NCBI GenBank assembly: GCA_965279585.1
Contig: OZ257248.1
Span: forward strand, 2,666,001-2,730,000
DNA length: 64,000 bases
Direction: 5' to 3'
DNA from: Sediminibacterium sp965279585
GTDB taxonomy: Bacteria > Bacteroidota > Bacteroidia > Chitinophagales > Chitinophagaceae
In this document: positions 43,900-53,353 of the stretch, one piece after another
Numbering within the stretch: position 1 is the stretch's first letter
How the letters are laid out: every line of letters begins with the position of its first letter
The notes under the pieces: generated by a model
What the model was told of the DNA's origin: nothing
Database searches by the model: none
The model's input: the letters and a program-made list of their open reading frames with translations, nothing else
Translations under genes and position numbers: made by a program

Positions 43900-44625
43900 T
43901 CAAACAGGTTTTTTGAATTGAGACACCAATATACCCATTGCTACAGCGGCATTCAAAGATTCTGCATGCCCCATTTTAGGGATGGTGATGCGATGATCGA
44001 TCAAAGATTGTAGATCTTGTCTGATTCCCTTCGACTCATTACCGATCACTAATATTCCGGCTTTCGGTGGTTGTATGGTATACATGGAATCACCATCCAA
44101 TACCGCACCATATACAGGAACTTTTTTTTCTTTTAGTAAGGAAGCAATATCACGATACCAAACCTTCACACGTATGAAACTTCCCATGGTAGATTGGATC
44201 ACTTTGGGATTGTATAATTCAACCGTATCCTCGCTGGCGATGATCTGATCAATTCCAAACCAGTCTGCAATACGAATGATGGTACCCATATTGCCGGGGT
44301 CTTGTATGCCATCCAATACGAGTGTGAGTGAGTGGTCCCATTGAGGCTCTTCGGTTATTTCTTGTTGATGAACGACTGCTAGAACCTGATTCGGGGTTTG
44401 CAGAGAGCTGATCTTACTCAATTCCTGTTCTGTGATCCGCGTAACAGGATGATTTCCCTCCGGTGCTACCCATGGATCTGTTGCATAGATATTTTTAACA
44501 GGATAACCGGCAATAATGAGTTCATGGACCAATTTCACGCCCTCCACGATAAATAACCGCTCAGCCGTTCTTTGTTTTTTGTGGCACAAAGATTGAATAT
44601 ATTTGATCTCATTCTTGCTTAACAT
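43900..44625 (-). CDS. TrmH/SpoU-family RNA methyltransferase
   Basis: A 241-residue SPOUT enzyme for 2'-O-ribose methylation of rRNA or tRNA. An N-terminal substrate-binding domain (about 1-85) precedes motif 1 QDPGNMGTIIRIADWFG (about 112-128), motif 2 VIGNESKGI and motif 3 HAESLNAAVAMGIL, which form the trefoil-knot SAM pocket. The target nucleotide is not predictable. ATG 44625 sits back to back with tamL (ATG 44631), so the two genes share a divergent control region located within each other's 5' ends. Confidence 0.92.
   Translation of the reverse strand: MLSKNEIKYIQSLCHKKQRTAERLFIVEGVKLVHELIIAGYPVKNIYATDPWVAPEGNHPVTRITEQELSKISSLQTPNQVLAVVHQQEITEEPQWDHSLTLVLDGIQDPGNMGTIIRIADWFGIDQIIASEDTVELYNPKVIQSTMGSFIRVKVWYRDIASLLKEKKVPVYGAVLDGDSMYTIQPPKAGILVIGNESKGIRQDLQSLIDHRITIPKMGHAESLNAAVAMGILVSQFKKPV
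44598..44605 (+). promoter_or_regulatory. -7 box candidate for tamL
   Basis: TATATTTG, a perfect TAnnTTTG, 25 bases before the tamL ATG; a TTG lies 23 bases upstream, longer than the best spacing. It falls inside the start of the divergent methyltransferase gene. Confidence 0.4.
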
Positions 44626-44630
44626 TGATT

Positions 44631-47021
44631 ATGCTTTTGATCGGAAAAAGAGTTGGTTCGGAATATGGCATCCTGACTTTATTGTTCATGATCCTACTCA
44701 GCTCTTGTTCCGTACAACAACGCATCAAAGTCAAAGAATACCCCAAGAACAAGCCCTTTATTTACAGCACCAAGATCAATATCGTCAACGAACTTCCCAA
44801 AGATGAGGAAAAACGGCTAACTTATGAACTAGAGAATTATTGGGATGATAGTTTACGTGTTAGACTTGCTCAGAGATATCTGGTATGGTATCGATTGAGT
44901 AAACCTCCGGTATTCGACAGTGTCAATATTGATCGCTCTGTCAATTTCATGAAGGCTTACCTAAATAGCCAAGGGTATTTCTATCCCAATTTCAAAGACT
45001 CAATTTTTATTGATACCGTCAAAGATCAGCTGCGTACCAATGTGATCATGGACATATCAACGGGGAAAAATATCACCATTGATTCGGTATCCTACAATTT
45101 TCAAGACTCGGCATTGAACGCACTGGTGCAATCTGAGATTTCAAAAAGTTTATTAAAAAAAGGGGGGCGTTATACCAAGCAAGTTATCGGCGATGAGCTC
45201 GACAGGCTTACTAATTTATTCCGTCAAAATGGGTACTATAATTTCAGTAGAGATGATCTAAGAGCTGTTGTTGACACATTGGGAAGTGAACTTTTACAAT
45301 TGACATTGGACCCTTTTAAACAAGCGCAACTGATTGCTGATGCTGCTAAAAAAAGAAATGAAAATCCTACTTGGGATATTATGATCACTACCACTAGGGT
45401 TCTAACAGATTCGACGGGATTGAAACAAGTTAGCTTTGGTAATATTTATTACTATCCTGAAACAAATCTGTATGACATTCCTGATAGTGTTAAAAAGCGA
45501 ACTGATTTTATAGTAGATACTTTTAGAAGCGGAATCATGAAGTACAATCAGGGAATATTTCGCTTTAGGCCTATGCGGGAACATACTTACTTTAAGAGAG
45601 GCGACAAATACAATGAGGCTGACTACTTTAAAACTTTAAATACCCTTGGACAATTAGGCGCTTGGCAACAAGTGGATGCCATTCTCGAGTCAAGAGATAA
45701 AGACTCTTTGGATGTCCACTTATTTATGGTGCCGGCCACCAAACAATCTGTTTCAGCAGAATTAGAAGGAAGTAGAAACTCCGGTGATGTTATCACAGGT
45801 AATACGTTGGGTATTTCCATGAACCTCAGCTACAACAACAAAAACAGATGGAAGCAGGCCATACAGCAACAAACTGTTTTAAGAACGGGTGTTGAATTGA
45901 ATTTATTGAATCAAGCCAATAACCCTCTCTTACAAACTTTTTTGGTGAGTGCAAGCCACACATATGCATTTCCAAGAATACTCACACCTTTTCGCAGTTG
46001 GGGTAGCTCTAAGAAAGTAGAGAACAAAAAAACTTTACTGACACTCAATGGATCTTATATAGACAGAAGAAACTTCTATAAAGTAAATTCTTTTACAGCA
46101 AGTATCGGTTACGAATGGAGAAGCAGAAAAAGAAATGGAGATCACTTATGGTTGTTCAAACCTTTGAATCTTGAATTGTATGGCATCACCAGATTAGCAG
46201 GTCTTGATACCTTGATTCAAAAAAACCCATTCTTACAAGCTTCATTTAATGAAGGCAATATTGTAAGCCAAAGTTTATCGTTCATCAGTACCGGTACAAG
46301 TAGAATGAACAGGAACAGAAGTCATTATTTCAGAGTGGGTATCGAAGAAGCAGGTGGATTGTTTGGATTATTACCGGGTTTGAAAAATAATATCTATCGC
46401 TATATCAAAACCGAAACAGAATATCGTCAACTGACGCGCTATGATAAATCTGAATTAGCATACCGTGCATTTGCAGGTGTTGGTTATAATTATGGCAATG
46501 ATCCTCGTATCGGAAGAACACTGCCCTTCTTTAAACAATTTATTGCCGGTGGCCCTTATAGCATGCGCGCTTGGGGACTCAGACAACTGGGTTTAGGTAG
46601 CTCTATCTTTAGTGATACAGTAAACAGTTCTTATCGCGATCGTTTTGGAGATATTCAACTAGAAAGCAATATTGAATATCGATTCACTTTGCTATCACTG
46701 GGATCATTCAAAGTGGGCAGTGCTTTTTTTGCGGATATCGGTAACATCTGGAATATTAAACGAAACAATCAAGACCCTGAATCCAAATTTTCCTTTAGTA
46801 ATTTAGGAAGAGATCTAGCTATAGGTGTAGGTACAGGACTCCGATTCGATTTTTCGTATTTCCTGATTCGATTTGATTTTGCATACCGTGTAAAAGATCC
46901 AGCCAGAAATACCAATGGAGGGTGGATGAGTATCAGAAACTTTGTATGGTCTGAAACCAGATCTTCCGGATTAAAGATCAATAATATGGCGCTACAGTTC
47001 GGTATTGGTTTACCCTTCTGA
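44631..47021 (+). CDS. tamL: TamL-like lipidated BamA-family outer-membrane protein
   Basis: A 796-residue outer-membrane protein. Residues 1-26 form a lipoprotein signal with lipobox LLSSC, acylation expected at Cys26, as in the lipidated BamA paralogue TamL of Bacteroidota. POTRA-like segments occupy about 40-360 and a 16-strand Omp85 barrel about 390-796, with the lid-loop motif GGPYSMRAWGLRQLG near 638-652 and terminal GIGLPF. In the known system TamL works with TamB in outer-membrane assembly; no tamB is in the window. The last 12 bases overlap the convergent truB end. Confidence 0.88.
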   Translation: MLLIGKRVGSEYGILTLLFMILLSSCSVQQRIKVKEYPKNKPFIYSTKINIVNELPKDEEKRLTYELENYWDDSLRVRLAQRYLVWYRLSKPPVFDSVNIDRSVNFMKAYLNSQGYFYPNFKDSIFIDTVKDQLRTNVIMDISTGKNITIDSVSYNFQDSALNALVQSEISKSLLKKGGRYTKQVIGDELDRLTNLFRQNGYYNFSRDDLRAVVDTLGSELLQLTLDPFKQAQLIADAAKKRNENPTWDIMITTTRVLTDSTGLKQVSFGNIYYYPETNLYDIPDSVKKRTDFIVDTFRSGIMKYNQGIFRFRPMREHTYFKRGDKYNEADYFKTLNTLGQLGAWQQVDAILESRDKDSLDVHLFMVPATKQSVSAELEGSRNSGDVITGNTLGISMNLSYNNKNRWKQAIQQQTVLRTGVELNLLNQANNPLLQTFLVSASHTYAFPRILTPFRSWGSSKKVENKKTLLTLNGSYIDRRNFYKVNSFTASIGYEWRSRKRNGDHLWLFKPLNLELYGITRLAGLDTLIQKNPFLQASFNEGNIVSQSLSFISTGTSRMNRNRSHYFRVGIEEAGGLFGLLPGLKNNIYRYIKTETEYRQLTRYDKSELAYRAFAGVGYNYGNDPRIGRTLPFFKQFIAGGPYSMRAWGLRQLGLGSSIFSDTVNSSYRDRFGDIQLESNIEYRFTLLSLGSFKVGSAFFADIGNIWNIKRNNQDPESKFSFSNLGRDLAIGVGTGLRFDFSYFLIRFDFAYRVKDPARNTNGGWMSIRNFVWSETRSSGLKINNMALQFGIGLPF

Positions 47022-47723
47022 GTTTTGCTTGAGTGCTGTTATTGCTTGTTCAAAAGAGTCCAGCGAATATGCATCATCCACAGAAAAATTACCGATCCTT
47101 GTTCTGCGCAAGCTACTCATAAAGCCTCCCACTCCTAATGCTGCTCCAAAATCATTGGCCAAACTTCTGATATAAGTACCTGTTGAGCAGACTACCCGAA
47201 AGTGCACTATCGGCAATTCAATTTTTTCAATCACAAATTGATGAATCGTTACCGGACGCGGTTCCAATACAACATTCTCACCTTTTCGAGCTGCCAGATA
47301 AACCGGCTTACCGTCTCGCTTGATCGCTGAGTGTGCAGGCGGTACCTGCATGATGGGTCCAATGAATGAACCGGTTGCGTTATGTATTTGCTCTTCTGTA
47401 AGATGACTGATATCTTTTTGATTTTCAGGAGCTGATTCGAGATCATATGTTGGCGTAGTAGCGCCAAGCGTAAAAGTACCTGTATACTCCTTCTCCATAC
47501 CCATGTACTCATTGATCTTCTTGGTGAACTTACCTGTGCAAATAATCAGCAACCCCGTTGCCAAAGGATCTAATGTACCTGCATGTCCAACTTTAGAAAT
47601 ACGAGTAAGGATACGTACTTTTTTAACTGCATCGAAGGACGTCCATTCCAATGGCTTATCTAAGAGAATGACCTTGCCATCAAGATAAGGCTGTAACGCT
47701 GGATGTATTTCTTTCTGTCGCAT
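47010..47723 (-). CDS. truB: tRNA pseudouridine(55) synthase TruB
   Basis: A 237-residue enzyme isomerising U55 in the T-loop of tRNAs. The catalytic Asp lies in KVGHAGTLDPLATGLLIICTG, with PPAHSAIKRDGKPVY and the RVVCSTGTYIRSLANDFG motif downstream. The PUA-like tail of larger TruB proteins is reduced. ATG 47723 (MRQKEIHPALQPYL) lies 35 bases after the proS stop, so the two are one transcript; the frame could extend into proS but without homology. Its last 12 bases overlap tamL tail to tail. Confidence 0.94.
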   Translation of the reverse strand: MRQKEIHPALQPYLDGKVILLDKPLEWTSFDAVKKVRILTRISKVGHAGTLDPLATGLLIICTGKFTKKINEYMGMEKEYTGTFTLGATTPTYDLESAPENQKDISHLTEEQIHNATGSFIGPIMQVPPAHSAIKRDGKPVYLAARKGENVVLEPRPVTIHQFVIEKIELPIVHFRVVCSTGTYIRSLANDFGAALGVGGFMSSLRRTRIGNFSVDDAYSLDSFEQAITALKQNSEG

Positions 47724-47758
47724 TGGAAGACTCTTGTATTTGCAATGACACTTTTGTA

Positions 47759-49237
47759 TTAATAAGCTCTTGCAAACAGAACCCTTTGGGTAGAAGGTTT
47801 GCCGGAAAGTATACACTTCCCTTCTTCTTGCTGATTCTCCAATGGTATGCAACGAATGGTAGCTTTTGTAAGTTCTTTGATCTTATCTTCTGTCTCAGCG
47901 GTACCATCCCAATGAGCAGCAATAAATCCTCCTTTGGTATCCAATAACTGAACGAATTCATCCCAACTATTAGCCGGTGTAATATGTTCATCGCGATATT
48001 GTTTCGCTCTATTGAAGATGTTTTGCTGGATTTCTTCCAACAGGTTTTGAATATAACCTGAAATACCCTCTAATGATACAGTTGTTTTTTCTTTGGTATC
48101 TCTTCTCGCTATCTCGGCTACATTGTTTTCAAGATCACGTGCACCTAAAGCAATACGAACGGGAACGCCTTTTAATTCATACTCAGCAAATTTCCATCCC
48201 GGTCTTGCATTATCGCTGTCATCATATTTAACAGAAATACCCAAGGCTTTTAATTCTTTCATTAAACCATGCACACGTTCATCGATCTGTGCTTTTTGTT
48301 CTTCGCCTTTAAAAATCGGAACGATCACTACCTGAAGTGGTGCAATACGTGGAGGTAATACCAATCCACTATCATCACTATGTGCCATTACCAGAGCTCC
48401 GATAAGACGAGTACTTACTCCCCAACTGGTAGCCCACACATATTCCAGTTTATTATTCTTGTCGCTGAATTTTACATCAAAAGCTTTCGCAAAATTTTGA
48501 CCCAGAAAATGAGAAGTACCTGCTTGTAAAGCTTTTCCATCCTGCATCATGGCTTCAATACAATAAGTATCTTCTGCCCCTGCAAAACGTTCATTTGGAG
48601 TTTTTACACCTTTGATGACCGGAACAGCCATCCAGTTCTCCACAAAATCAGCATATACATTCAACATCTTTACTGTTTCTTCTACAGCTTCATCTTTAGT
48701 AGCATGCGCGGTATGACCTTCCTGCCAAAGAAACTCTGCTGTACGAAGAAATAATCGGGTTCTCATTTCCCATCTCACCACATTGGCCCACTGATTAACC
48801 AGAATGGGAAGATCGCGATAAGATTGGATCCATGTTTTATACGTATTCCAGATAATGGCTTCACTGGTTGGACGAACCACCAGTTCTTCCTCCAGTTTCG
48901 CTTCAGGATCTACAATCAATTTTCCTTTATTGGCCGGATCGGTTTTCAAACGATAGTGCGTAACAACCGCACATTCTTTGGCAAAGCCTTCAGCATTTTT
49001 TTCTTCTGCTTCAAATAAACTTTTGGGAATAAAGAGGGGGAAATACGCATTTTGATGACCGGTTTCTTTAAACATACGATCCAGCACATCACGCATGTTT
49101 TCCCAAAGTGCAAAACCATACGGTTTAATGACCATACAACCTCTCACTGCGCTATAATCCGCCAATCCACCTTTAATGATCAAGTCATTATACCATTGTG
49201 AATAATCTTGCGCCCGTGATGTGATCTCCTTACTCAT
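47759..49237 (-). CDS. proS: Prolyl-tRNA synthetase (short, archaeal/eukaryote-like form)
   Basis: A 492-residue class II aminoacyl-tRNA synthetase. It is the short form without an inserted editing domain: motif 2 region RWEMRTRLFLRTAEFLWQEGHTAH (read in two parts), motif 3 GVSTRLIGALVMAH, an anticodon-binding domain (about 295-395) beginning PLQVVIVPIFKGEE, and a C-terminal domain ending RVLFARAY with the Cys-containing GKCILSG. ATG 49237. A -7 box lies 92 bases upstream. Charging of tRNA-Pro is the expected role; truB follows in the same unit. Confidence 0.95.
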   Translation of the reverse strand: MSKEITSRAQDYSQWYNDLIIKGGLADYSAVRGCMVIKPYGFALWENMRDVLDRMFKETGHQNAYFPLFIPKSLFEAEEKNAEGFAKECAVVTHYRLKTDPANKGKLIVDPEAKLEEELVVRPTSEAIIWNTYKTWIQSYRDLPILVNQWANVVRWEMRTRLFLRTAEFLWQEGHTAHATKDEAVEETVKMLNVYADFVENWMAVPVIKGVKTPNERFAGAEDTYCIEAMMQDGKALQAGTSHFLGQNFAKAFDVKFSDKNNKLEYVWATSWGVSTRLIGALVMAHSDDSGLVLPPRIAPLQVVIVPIFKGEEQKAQIDERVHGLMKELKALGISVKYDDSDNARPGWKFAEYELKGVPVRIALGARDLENNVAEIARRDTKEKTTVSLEGISGYIQNLLEEIQQNIFNRAKQYRDEHITPANSWDEFVQLLDTKGGFIAAHWDGTAETEDKIKELTKATIRCIPLENQQEEGKCILSGKPSTQRVLFARAY

Positions 49238-49328
49238 AAAATATTATAGTTCTCTTAACAAAATAGATTGCTTACAGTTGTTAGTTGGCAAACTAATTGC
49301 CGCTATTAACATGAAGTCTGCAACAGCG

Positions 49329-49336
49329 CAAATGTA
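49329..49336 (-). promoter_or_regulatory. -7 box candidate for proS
   Basis: Minus strand TACATTTG, a perfect TAnnTTTG, followed by CGCTG. The leader would be about 90 bases. A second near-match, TTAGTTTG, lies nearer the ATG. Confidence 0.35.
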
Positions 49337-49375
49337 TGTAACTTCACATTATATAACCTTCTCAATCCTGATGTT

Positions 49376-50167
49376 ATGAAAAGAATGCTACTAGGGTCAT
49401 TACTCACGATCGGACTTCTTTCTGGTTGTTCAACAGCCTACCAGTCTGGGCAGACCCCCGATGATGTTTATTATTCACCCGGGAAAGAGGGCGTTAATAA
49501 GCGTGAAGAAGATCGGATGAAAGAGCAACAAGAGCGCTATGAGGAATACATTAGCAGTCAGGATGATCGTTATTTACGAATGAAAGTTGCCAACAGAAAT
49601 CGTTGGTCTGCTATTGATGACTTTAATTATTGGTATGATAGCAGATATGATTTTGGTCGTTACCAGGGTTTTGGTAATTGGAATAGCATGTATGCATGGA
49701 ATAACCCTTGGAACAATCCTTGGAATCCTTCCTTTAATTATGGTTTATGGAGAATGCAACCCGGTTTAGGTTTTGGATGGGGTTGGAATAATCCGATGTA
49801 CACTGTGATCGCTTATGCTTCCCCTAAGTTTTATAGCGGTGGACGTACATCAGGAAGTAATCTTTCAGCTTACCGCAATACCAAAGGCTTCAGTAATACA
49901 AACAGAGGTTTTTACAATGCTAAAACAGGCACATACAGCAATACGGGATCTGAATCGTCCAGTAATTTTGGAAGTTTATTGAAGCGTGTTTTCAGTGGTA
50001 GTTCTGCGAACTCAAATTTGGGTTCCAGTTTTGACCGCCCTGTCAGAAGTTTCTCCAATAATAATGGATCAACTGCTACACCAAGTAGTAATGCAGGTGG
50101 TAACAGCGGTGGTGTAAAAAGTACCGGCAGCAGTGCCAGTTCAGGCCGCGGCGGCAAAGGCAATTAA
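49376..50167 (+). CDS. Lipoprotein with Trp/Asn repeats and a low-complexity tail
   Basis: A 263-residue lipoprotein: signal peptide with LLSGC, acylation expected at Cys18. The mature part starts with TPDDVYYSPG, a motif I recall in other Bacteroidota surface proteins, then a charged coil rich in Glu/Arg (residues 40-75), a Trp/Asn/Pro segment with WNNPWNNPWNPSFN near 112-125, and a Ser/Gly/Asn-rich disordered tail. No enzymatic motif is visible. The outer-membrane protein gene follows after 74 bases on the same strand and may be functionally linked. Function unknown. Confidence 0.8.
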   Translation: MKRMLLGSLLTIGLLSGCSTAYQSGQTPDDVYYSPGKEGVNKREEDRMKEQQERYEEYISSQDDRYLRMKVANRNRWSAIDDFNYWYDSRYDFGRYQGFGNWNSMYAWNNPWNNPWNPSFNYGLWRMQPGLGFGWGWNNPMYTVIAYASPKFYSGGRTSGSNLSAYRNTKGFSNTNRGFYNAKTGTYSNTGSESSSNFGSLLKRVFSGSSANSNLGSSFDRPVRSFSNNNGSTATPSSNAGGNSGGVKSTGSSASSGRGGKGN

Positions 50168-50241
50168 TTCATCAATTCAGGTTGAACAGACATCAGGTGT
50201 AGAACACCTCACACTAAACCTATATCCAAACACATTGTAAG

Positions 50242-51771
50242 ATGAAATCATATTTACTATCCCTGACAATCATACTATCCATCGCAGCTACTGCGCAGAA
50301 CCCTGATTACTCTTTAAGGACTGCTTGGTTCACACAAAATGGTTCTGCCAGAAACATTGCCACAGGTGGCGTAATGGGCTCATTAGGTGGTGAGATCACC
50401 GCTAACCACGTGAATCCGGCAGGTATCGGATTGTTCAAGACCAATGAATTCGTGCTATCTCCCGGGTTCTTATTGAACAATAATAAATTCAAATATCGTG
50501 GTACTGATACGGTAAGTGATAAAACCAATTTTGGATATGGAGCTTCCGGTGTCATCTTAAGTACCGGAAATAAAAGAAGAAGTAAATGGACCAGTAGCGC
50601 CGTTGCATTTTCTGTAAACCAGCTTGCCAATTATAATAACCGTATCCAATTCAAAGGATTTAACAATATGAGTTCCTTCTCAGAACAATATCTGGAAGAG
50701 CTCACAAAAGATCTTGCTGATACCAATGCTGCATTAAGCAATTATGTATACGGATCATCCCTTGCGTTCAGAACATTTTTAGTAGATACAGCCAATGATG
50801 GCAATGGAAATTTTATCGGATATCAAAGTCTTGTTCCGATTTCAACCGGTGTTAATCAATTATATGATGCTACAACAAGAGGCGGCTATCATGAGATCGC
50901 ATTGGGTGTAGCCGGTAATATGGAAGACAAAATGTATATCGGCGGAAGTTTAACGATACCTGTTATCAGTTATTCACGCGATCTGGTTTACAGAGAAACA
51001 GACGCTACCAATGATCCCAATAACCAGTTCAACAGTTTTGAGTTTCGTGAGAATTTTACCTCAAGAGGAATAGGTATTGGTGCTAAGATCGGTACGATTT
51101 ACAAGCCCAAAGAATTTTGGCGTGTTGGGTTTGCCATTCATACACCACAATTTATTTCTTTCAAAGATCGTGTACGTGCTTCTATGACAGCCAATACTGA
51201 GAGTTATGCCGGAATTCGCTCAGAAAAAAGTGATAACCTCAATAGTGGAAATCCCGGTGAGAGTAATTATAATCTCATTACTCCATGGAGAGCCATTGTA
51301 AGTGCCAGCTATGTTTTTCGTGAAATAAAAGATACACGCAGACAAAGAGCTTTCATCAGTGCGGATATCGAGTATGTCAATTACCGCGGTTCAAGATTCT
51401 ATGCAGCAGATGAAAATGATCAACCACTGGTGAATTATTACAAACAATTGAATGAAGTAGTGAAAGATACTTACAAAGGTAATTTCAATGTGAGACTGGG
51501 TGGCGAGTTAAAGTTTAATACCGTTATGTTCCGCTTAGGTACTGCATTCTATGGAAGTCCTTATGCTGAAGATGAGTTAAATGCCAACCGCATTCTCGCA
51601 ACAAGTGGTATCGGCTACAGAAACAAAGGAATTTTTATTGATTTGAGCTATGCGCATATACTCAATAAAGATGTTCAGTTTGCATATCGCTTGAATGACA
51701 AACCCAACACTTTTGCAGAACAAACAGGTTCCAGAAGTACCGTGATGATGACTTTTGGCTTTAAATTTTGA
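50242..51771 (+). CDS. FadL/OmpP1-like outer-membrane protein
   Basis: A 509-residue barrel. Signal peptide about 1-19 (IAATAQN), then the FadL-type hatch region with SARNIATGGVMGSLGGEITANHVNPAGIGLF (about 33-62, read in parts), in which NPAG is the hallmark, followed by about 14 strands and the C-terminal Phe of MMTFGFKF. FadL-like proteins admit hydrophobic compounds; the distant Bacteroidota versions have unknown ligands. ATG 50242. Convergent with miaA, 2 bases between stops. Confidence 0.82.
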   Translation: MKSYLLSLTIILSIAATAQNPDYSLRTAWFTQNGSARNIATGGVMGSLGGEITANHVNPAGIGLFKTNEFVLSPGFLLNNNKFKYRGTDTVSDKTNFGYGASGVILSTGNKRRSKWTSSAVAFSVNQLANYNNRIQFKGFNNMSSFSEQYLEELTKDLADTNAALSNYVYGSSLAFRTFLVDTANDGNGNFIGYQSLVPISTGVNQLYDATTRGGYHEIALGVAGNMEDKMYIGGSLTIPVISYSRDLVYRETDATNDPNNQFNSFEFRENFTSRGIGIGAKIGTIYKPKEFWRVGFAIHTPQFISFKDRVRASMTANTESYAGIRSEKSDNLNSGNPGESNYNLITPWRAIVSASYVFREIKDTRRQRAFISADIEYVNYRGSRFYAADENDQPLVNYYKQLNEVVKDTYKGNFNVRLGGELKFNTVMFRLGTAFYGSPYAEDELNANRILATSGIGYRNKGIFIDLSYAHILNKDVQFAYRLNDKPNTFAEQTGSRSTVMMTFGFKF

Positions 51772-51773
51772 TA

Positions 51774-52691
51774 CTATTGATATAAACCCTGCTCAAGCAG
51801 TATTTTCTTGATCTGCGAAACAGGTTCAACAGCAGCATTCACCCAATGGATGCTGCTGTCTTTTTTAAACCAGGTCATTTGTCTCTTTGCATACTGTCGT
51901 GTGTGTTGCTTGATCATTGTCACTGCATTCTCTAAAGATATCTTTCCATCCAAGTGATCAATAATTTCTTGATACCCTACTGTTTGCAATGCATTGAGAT
52001 GTTTATAAGGATACAATGATTCTACTTCACGCAATAAGCCGTCTTCTATCATTTTTTCTACACGAAGATTGATCCTCTCATTCAATACAGCCCTCTCCAT
52101 CTCTAACCCAATTTTCAATATTTTGAAAGGACGCTCTGCTTTTTTCCCAATTCTGAAATCAGTGATTGATCTACCCGTGCCTTCCAATATTTCTAATGCA
52201 CGCAATAGTCTGTGAGGATTTTGTTGCTCGGCCGTTTGCCAGAAAAGTGGGTCACGTGAAGCGATTTCATTTTGTAACCATTGTAAACCTTTTTCAGCGT
52301 ACGATTCATTGAGTTGCAGCCTGATAGCAGGATCTATTTGCGGCATGTCATCTATCCCTTCACAAAAAGCTTTGATGTATAATCCCGTTCCTCCACATAC
52401 CAGTACCACATCATGTTGTTTGAAAATGGTATCCGCCTTCTGCAAAGCATAGGTTTCATACATACCTGCATTCACATCATCGTGAATAGAATGAGATGCT
52501 ATAAAATGATGGGGTATTGATGCAAGTTCAGCAGGGGTGGGACTTGCCACACCAATTTTCATTTCACGGTAACATTGTCTTGAATCAGCGGAAATGATCT
52601 CTGTTTGAAATGCTTTTGCCAATTCAATTGCAACAGCAGTTTTACCTACAGCCGTTGGACCTACGATCAATATGGCTGTATTCGAAGACAC
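51774..52691 (-). CDS. miaA: tRNA dimethylallyltransferase MiaA
   Basis: A 305-residue enzyme adding an isopentenyl group to A37 of tRNAs reading UNN codons. The P-loop is IVGPTAVGKTAVAIELAK near residues 8-25, then ISADSRQCYREMKIG, CGGTGLYIKAF and the C-terminal RQYAKRQMTWFKKD signature. The start is GTG 52691; the frame has no ATG before an upstream stop at 52716. It precedes nothing co-directional downstream; upstream on the same strand lie a pRiA4b-ORF3-like gene and cca, suggesting a tRNA-maturation cluster. Confidence 0.94.
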   Translation of the reverse strand: MSSNTAILIVGPTAVGKTAVAIELAKAFQTEIISADSRQCYREMKIGVASPTPAELASIPHHFIASHSIHDDVNAGMYETYALQKADTIFKQHDVVLVCGGTGLYIKAFCEGIDDMPQIDPAIRLQLNESYAEKGLQWLQNEIASRDPLFWQTAEQQNPHRLLRALEILEGTGRSITDFRIGKKAERPFKILKIGLEMERAVLNERINLRVEKMIEDGLLREVESLYPYKHLNALQTVGYQEIIDHLDGKISLENAVTMIKQHTRQYAKRQMTWFKKDSSIHWVNAAVEPVSQIKKILLEQGLYQ

Positions 52692-52718
52692 TAATAATAG
52701 AATATATCTGAAGTGTTA

Positions 52719-53282
52719 CTAAAATTCTTCTTCACTGCTTTCTTCTGACCCAAAATCATCGCCATCGGATTCCCCCTCCTCTCCTTCTTCACCAAATCCA
52801 TCCGAAGCTTCTGTGAGATCATATTTTTCTTCGATATCAGCAAATTTATCCCCCAACAAACTCTTTGTTCCGTATTGTTGTGGTCCGATGCCCTCTACTC
52901 GTGAAACAGCAGGATAGCTTAATTTGTTACTTTCCTCTTTACTCACATTGATCAACTCCACAAGGAAAGTCCAGTTCTTGGCAAAATCGTAGATATAAAT
53001 GAACTTTTGATTGGTGTCTCTGATCTCACTACCGATGATAGTTTCATTCATCAATAAAGGCTCAGCCACATATGATTTATCATATCGCTCAAAGCTGATC
53101 TCACGACCTCTTTGCCAGTTGTCATTGCTCCTGAAAAAAGTAGCTTGATGTTTATGATCAAACTCATAAGCTTTCAAGATCGCAAAATGCAGATCAATAA
53201 AATATTGTGTATGCTTGATCACAATATCGCGATACACCGCATCATCTTCCTCCAAATAAACCCTGAATTTCAGAACAGCCAT
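52719..53282 (-). CDS. pRiA4b ORF-3-like protein with acidic tail
   Basis: A 187-residue protein. Residues about 1-150 match the plasmid pRiA4b ORF-3/IS1096 passenger-type domain (PF07929-like): KFRVYLEEDDAVYRDIVIKH, ILKAYEFDHKHQATFF, YIYDFAKNWTFLVELI. The last 35 residues are almost entirely Asp, Glu, Gly and Ser. The domain is named after mobile elements, but nothing mobile is visible here; it sits 27 bases upstream of miaA, like a chromosomal gene. Function unknown. ATG 53282. Confidence 0.82.
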   Translation of the reverse strand: MAVLKFRVYLEEDDAVYRDIVIKHTQYFIDLHFAILKAYEFDHKHQATFFRSNDNWQRGREISFERYDKSYVAEPLLMNETIIGSEIRDTNQKFIYIYDFAKNWTFLVELINVSKEESNKLSYPAVSRVEGIGPQQYGTKSLLGDKFADIEEKYDLTEASDGFGEEGEEGESDGDDFGSEESSEEEF

Positions 53283-53353
53283 TCTTTATGCTTAAATCTA
53301 TTATATAATGAATGTCAACATCACCTGTGTTGCACGAAATGCTAAAATACAAT

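Noticed and set aside
52719..53282. Mobile element passenger gene
   Set aside because: No transposase, terminal repeats or target duplication nearby despite the family name.
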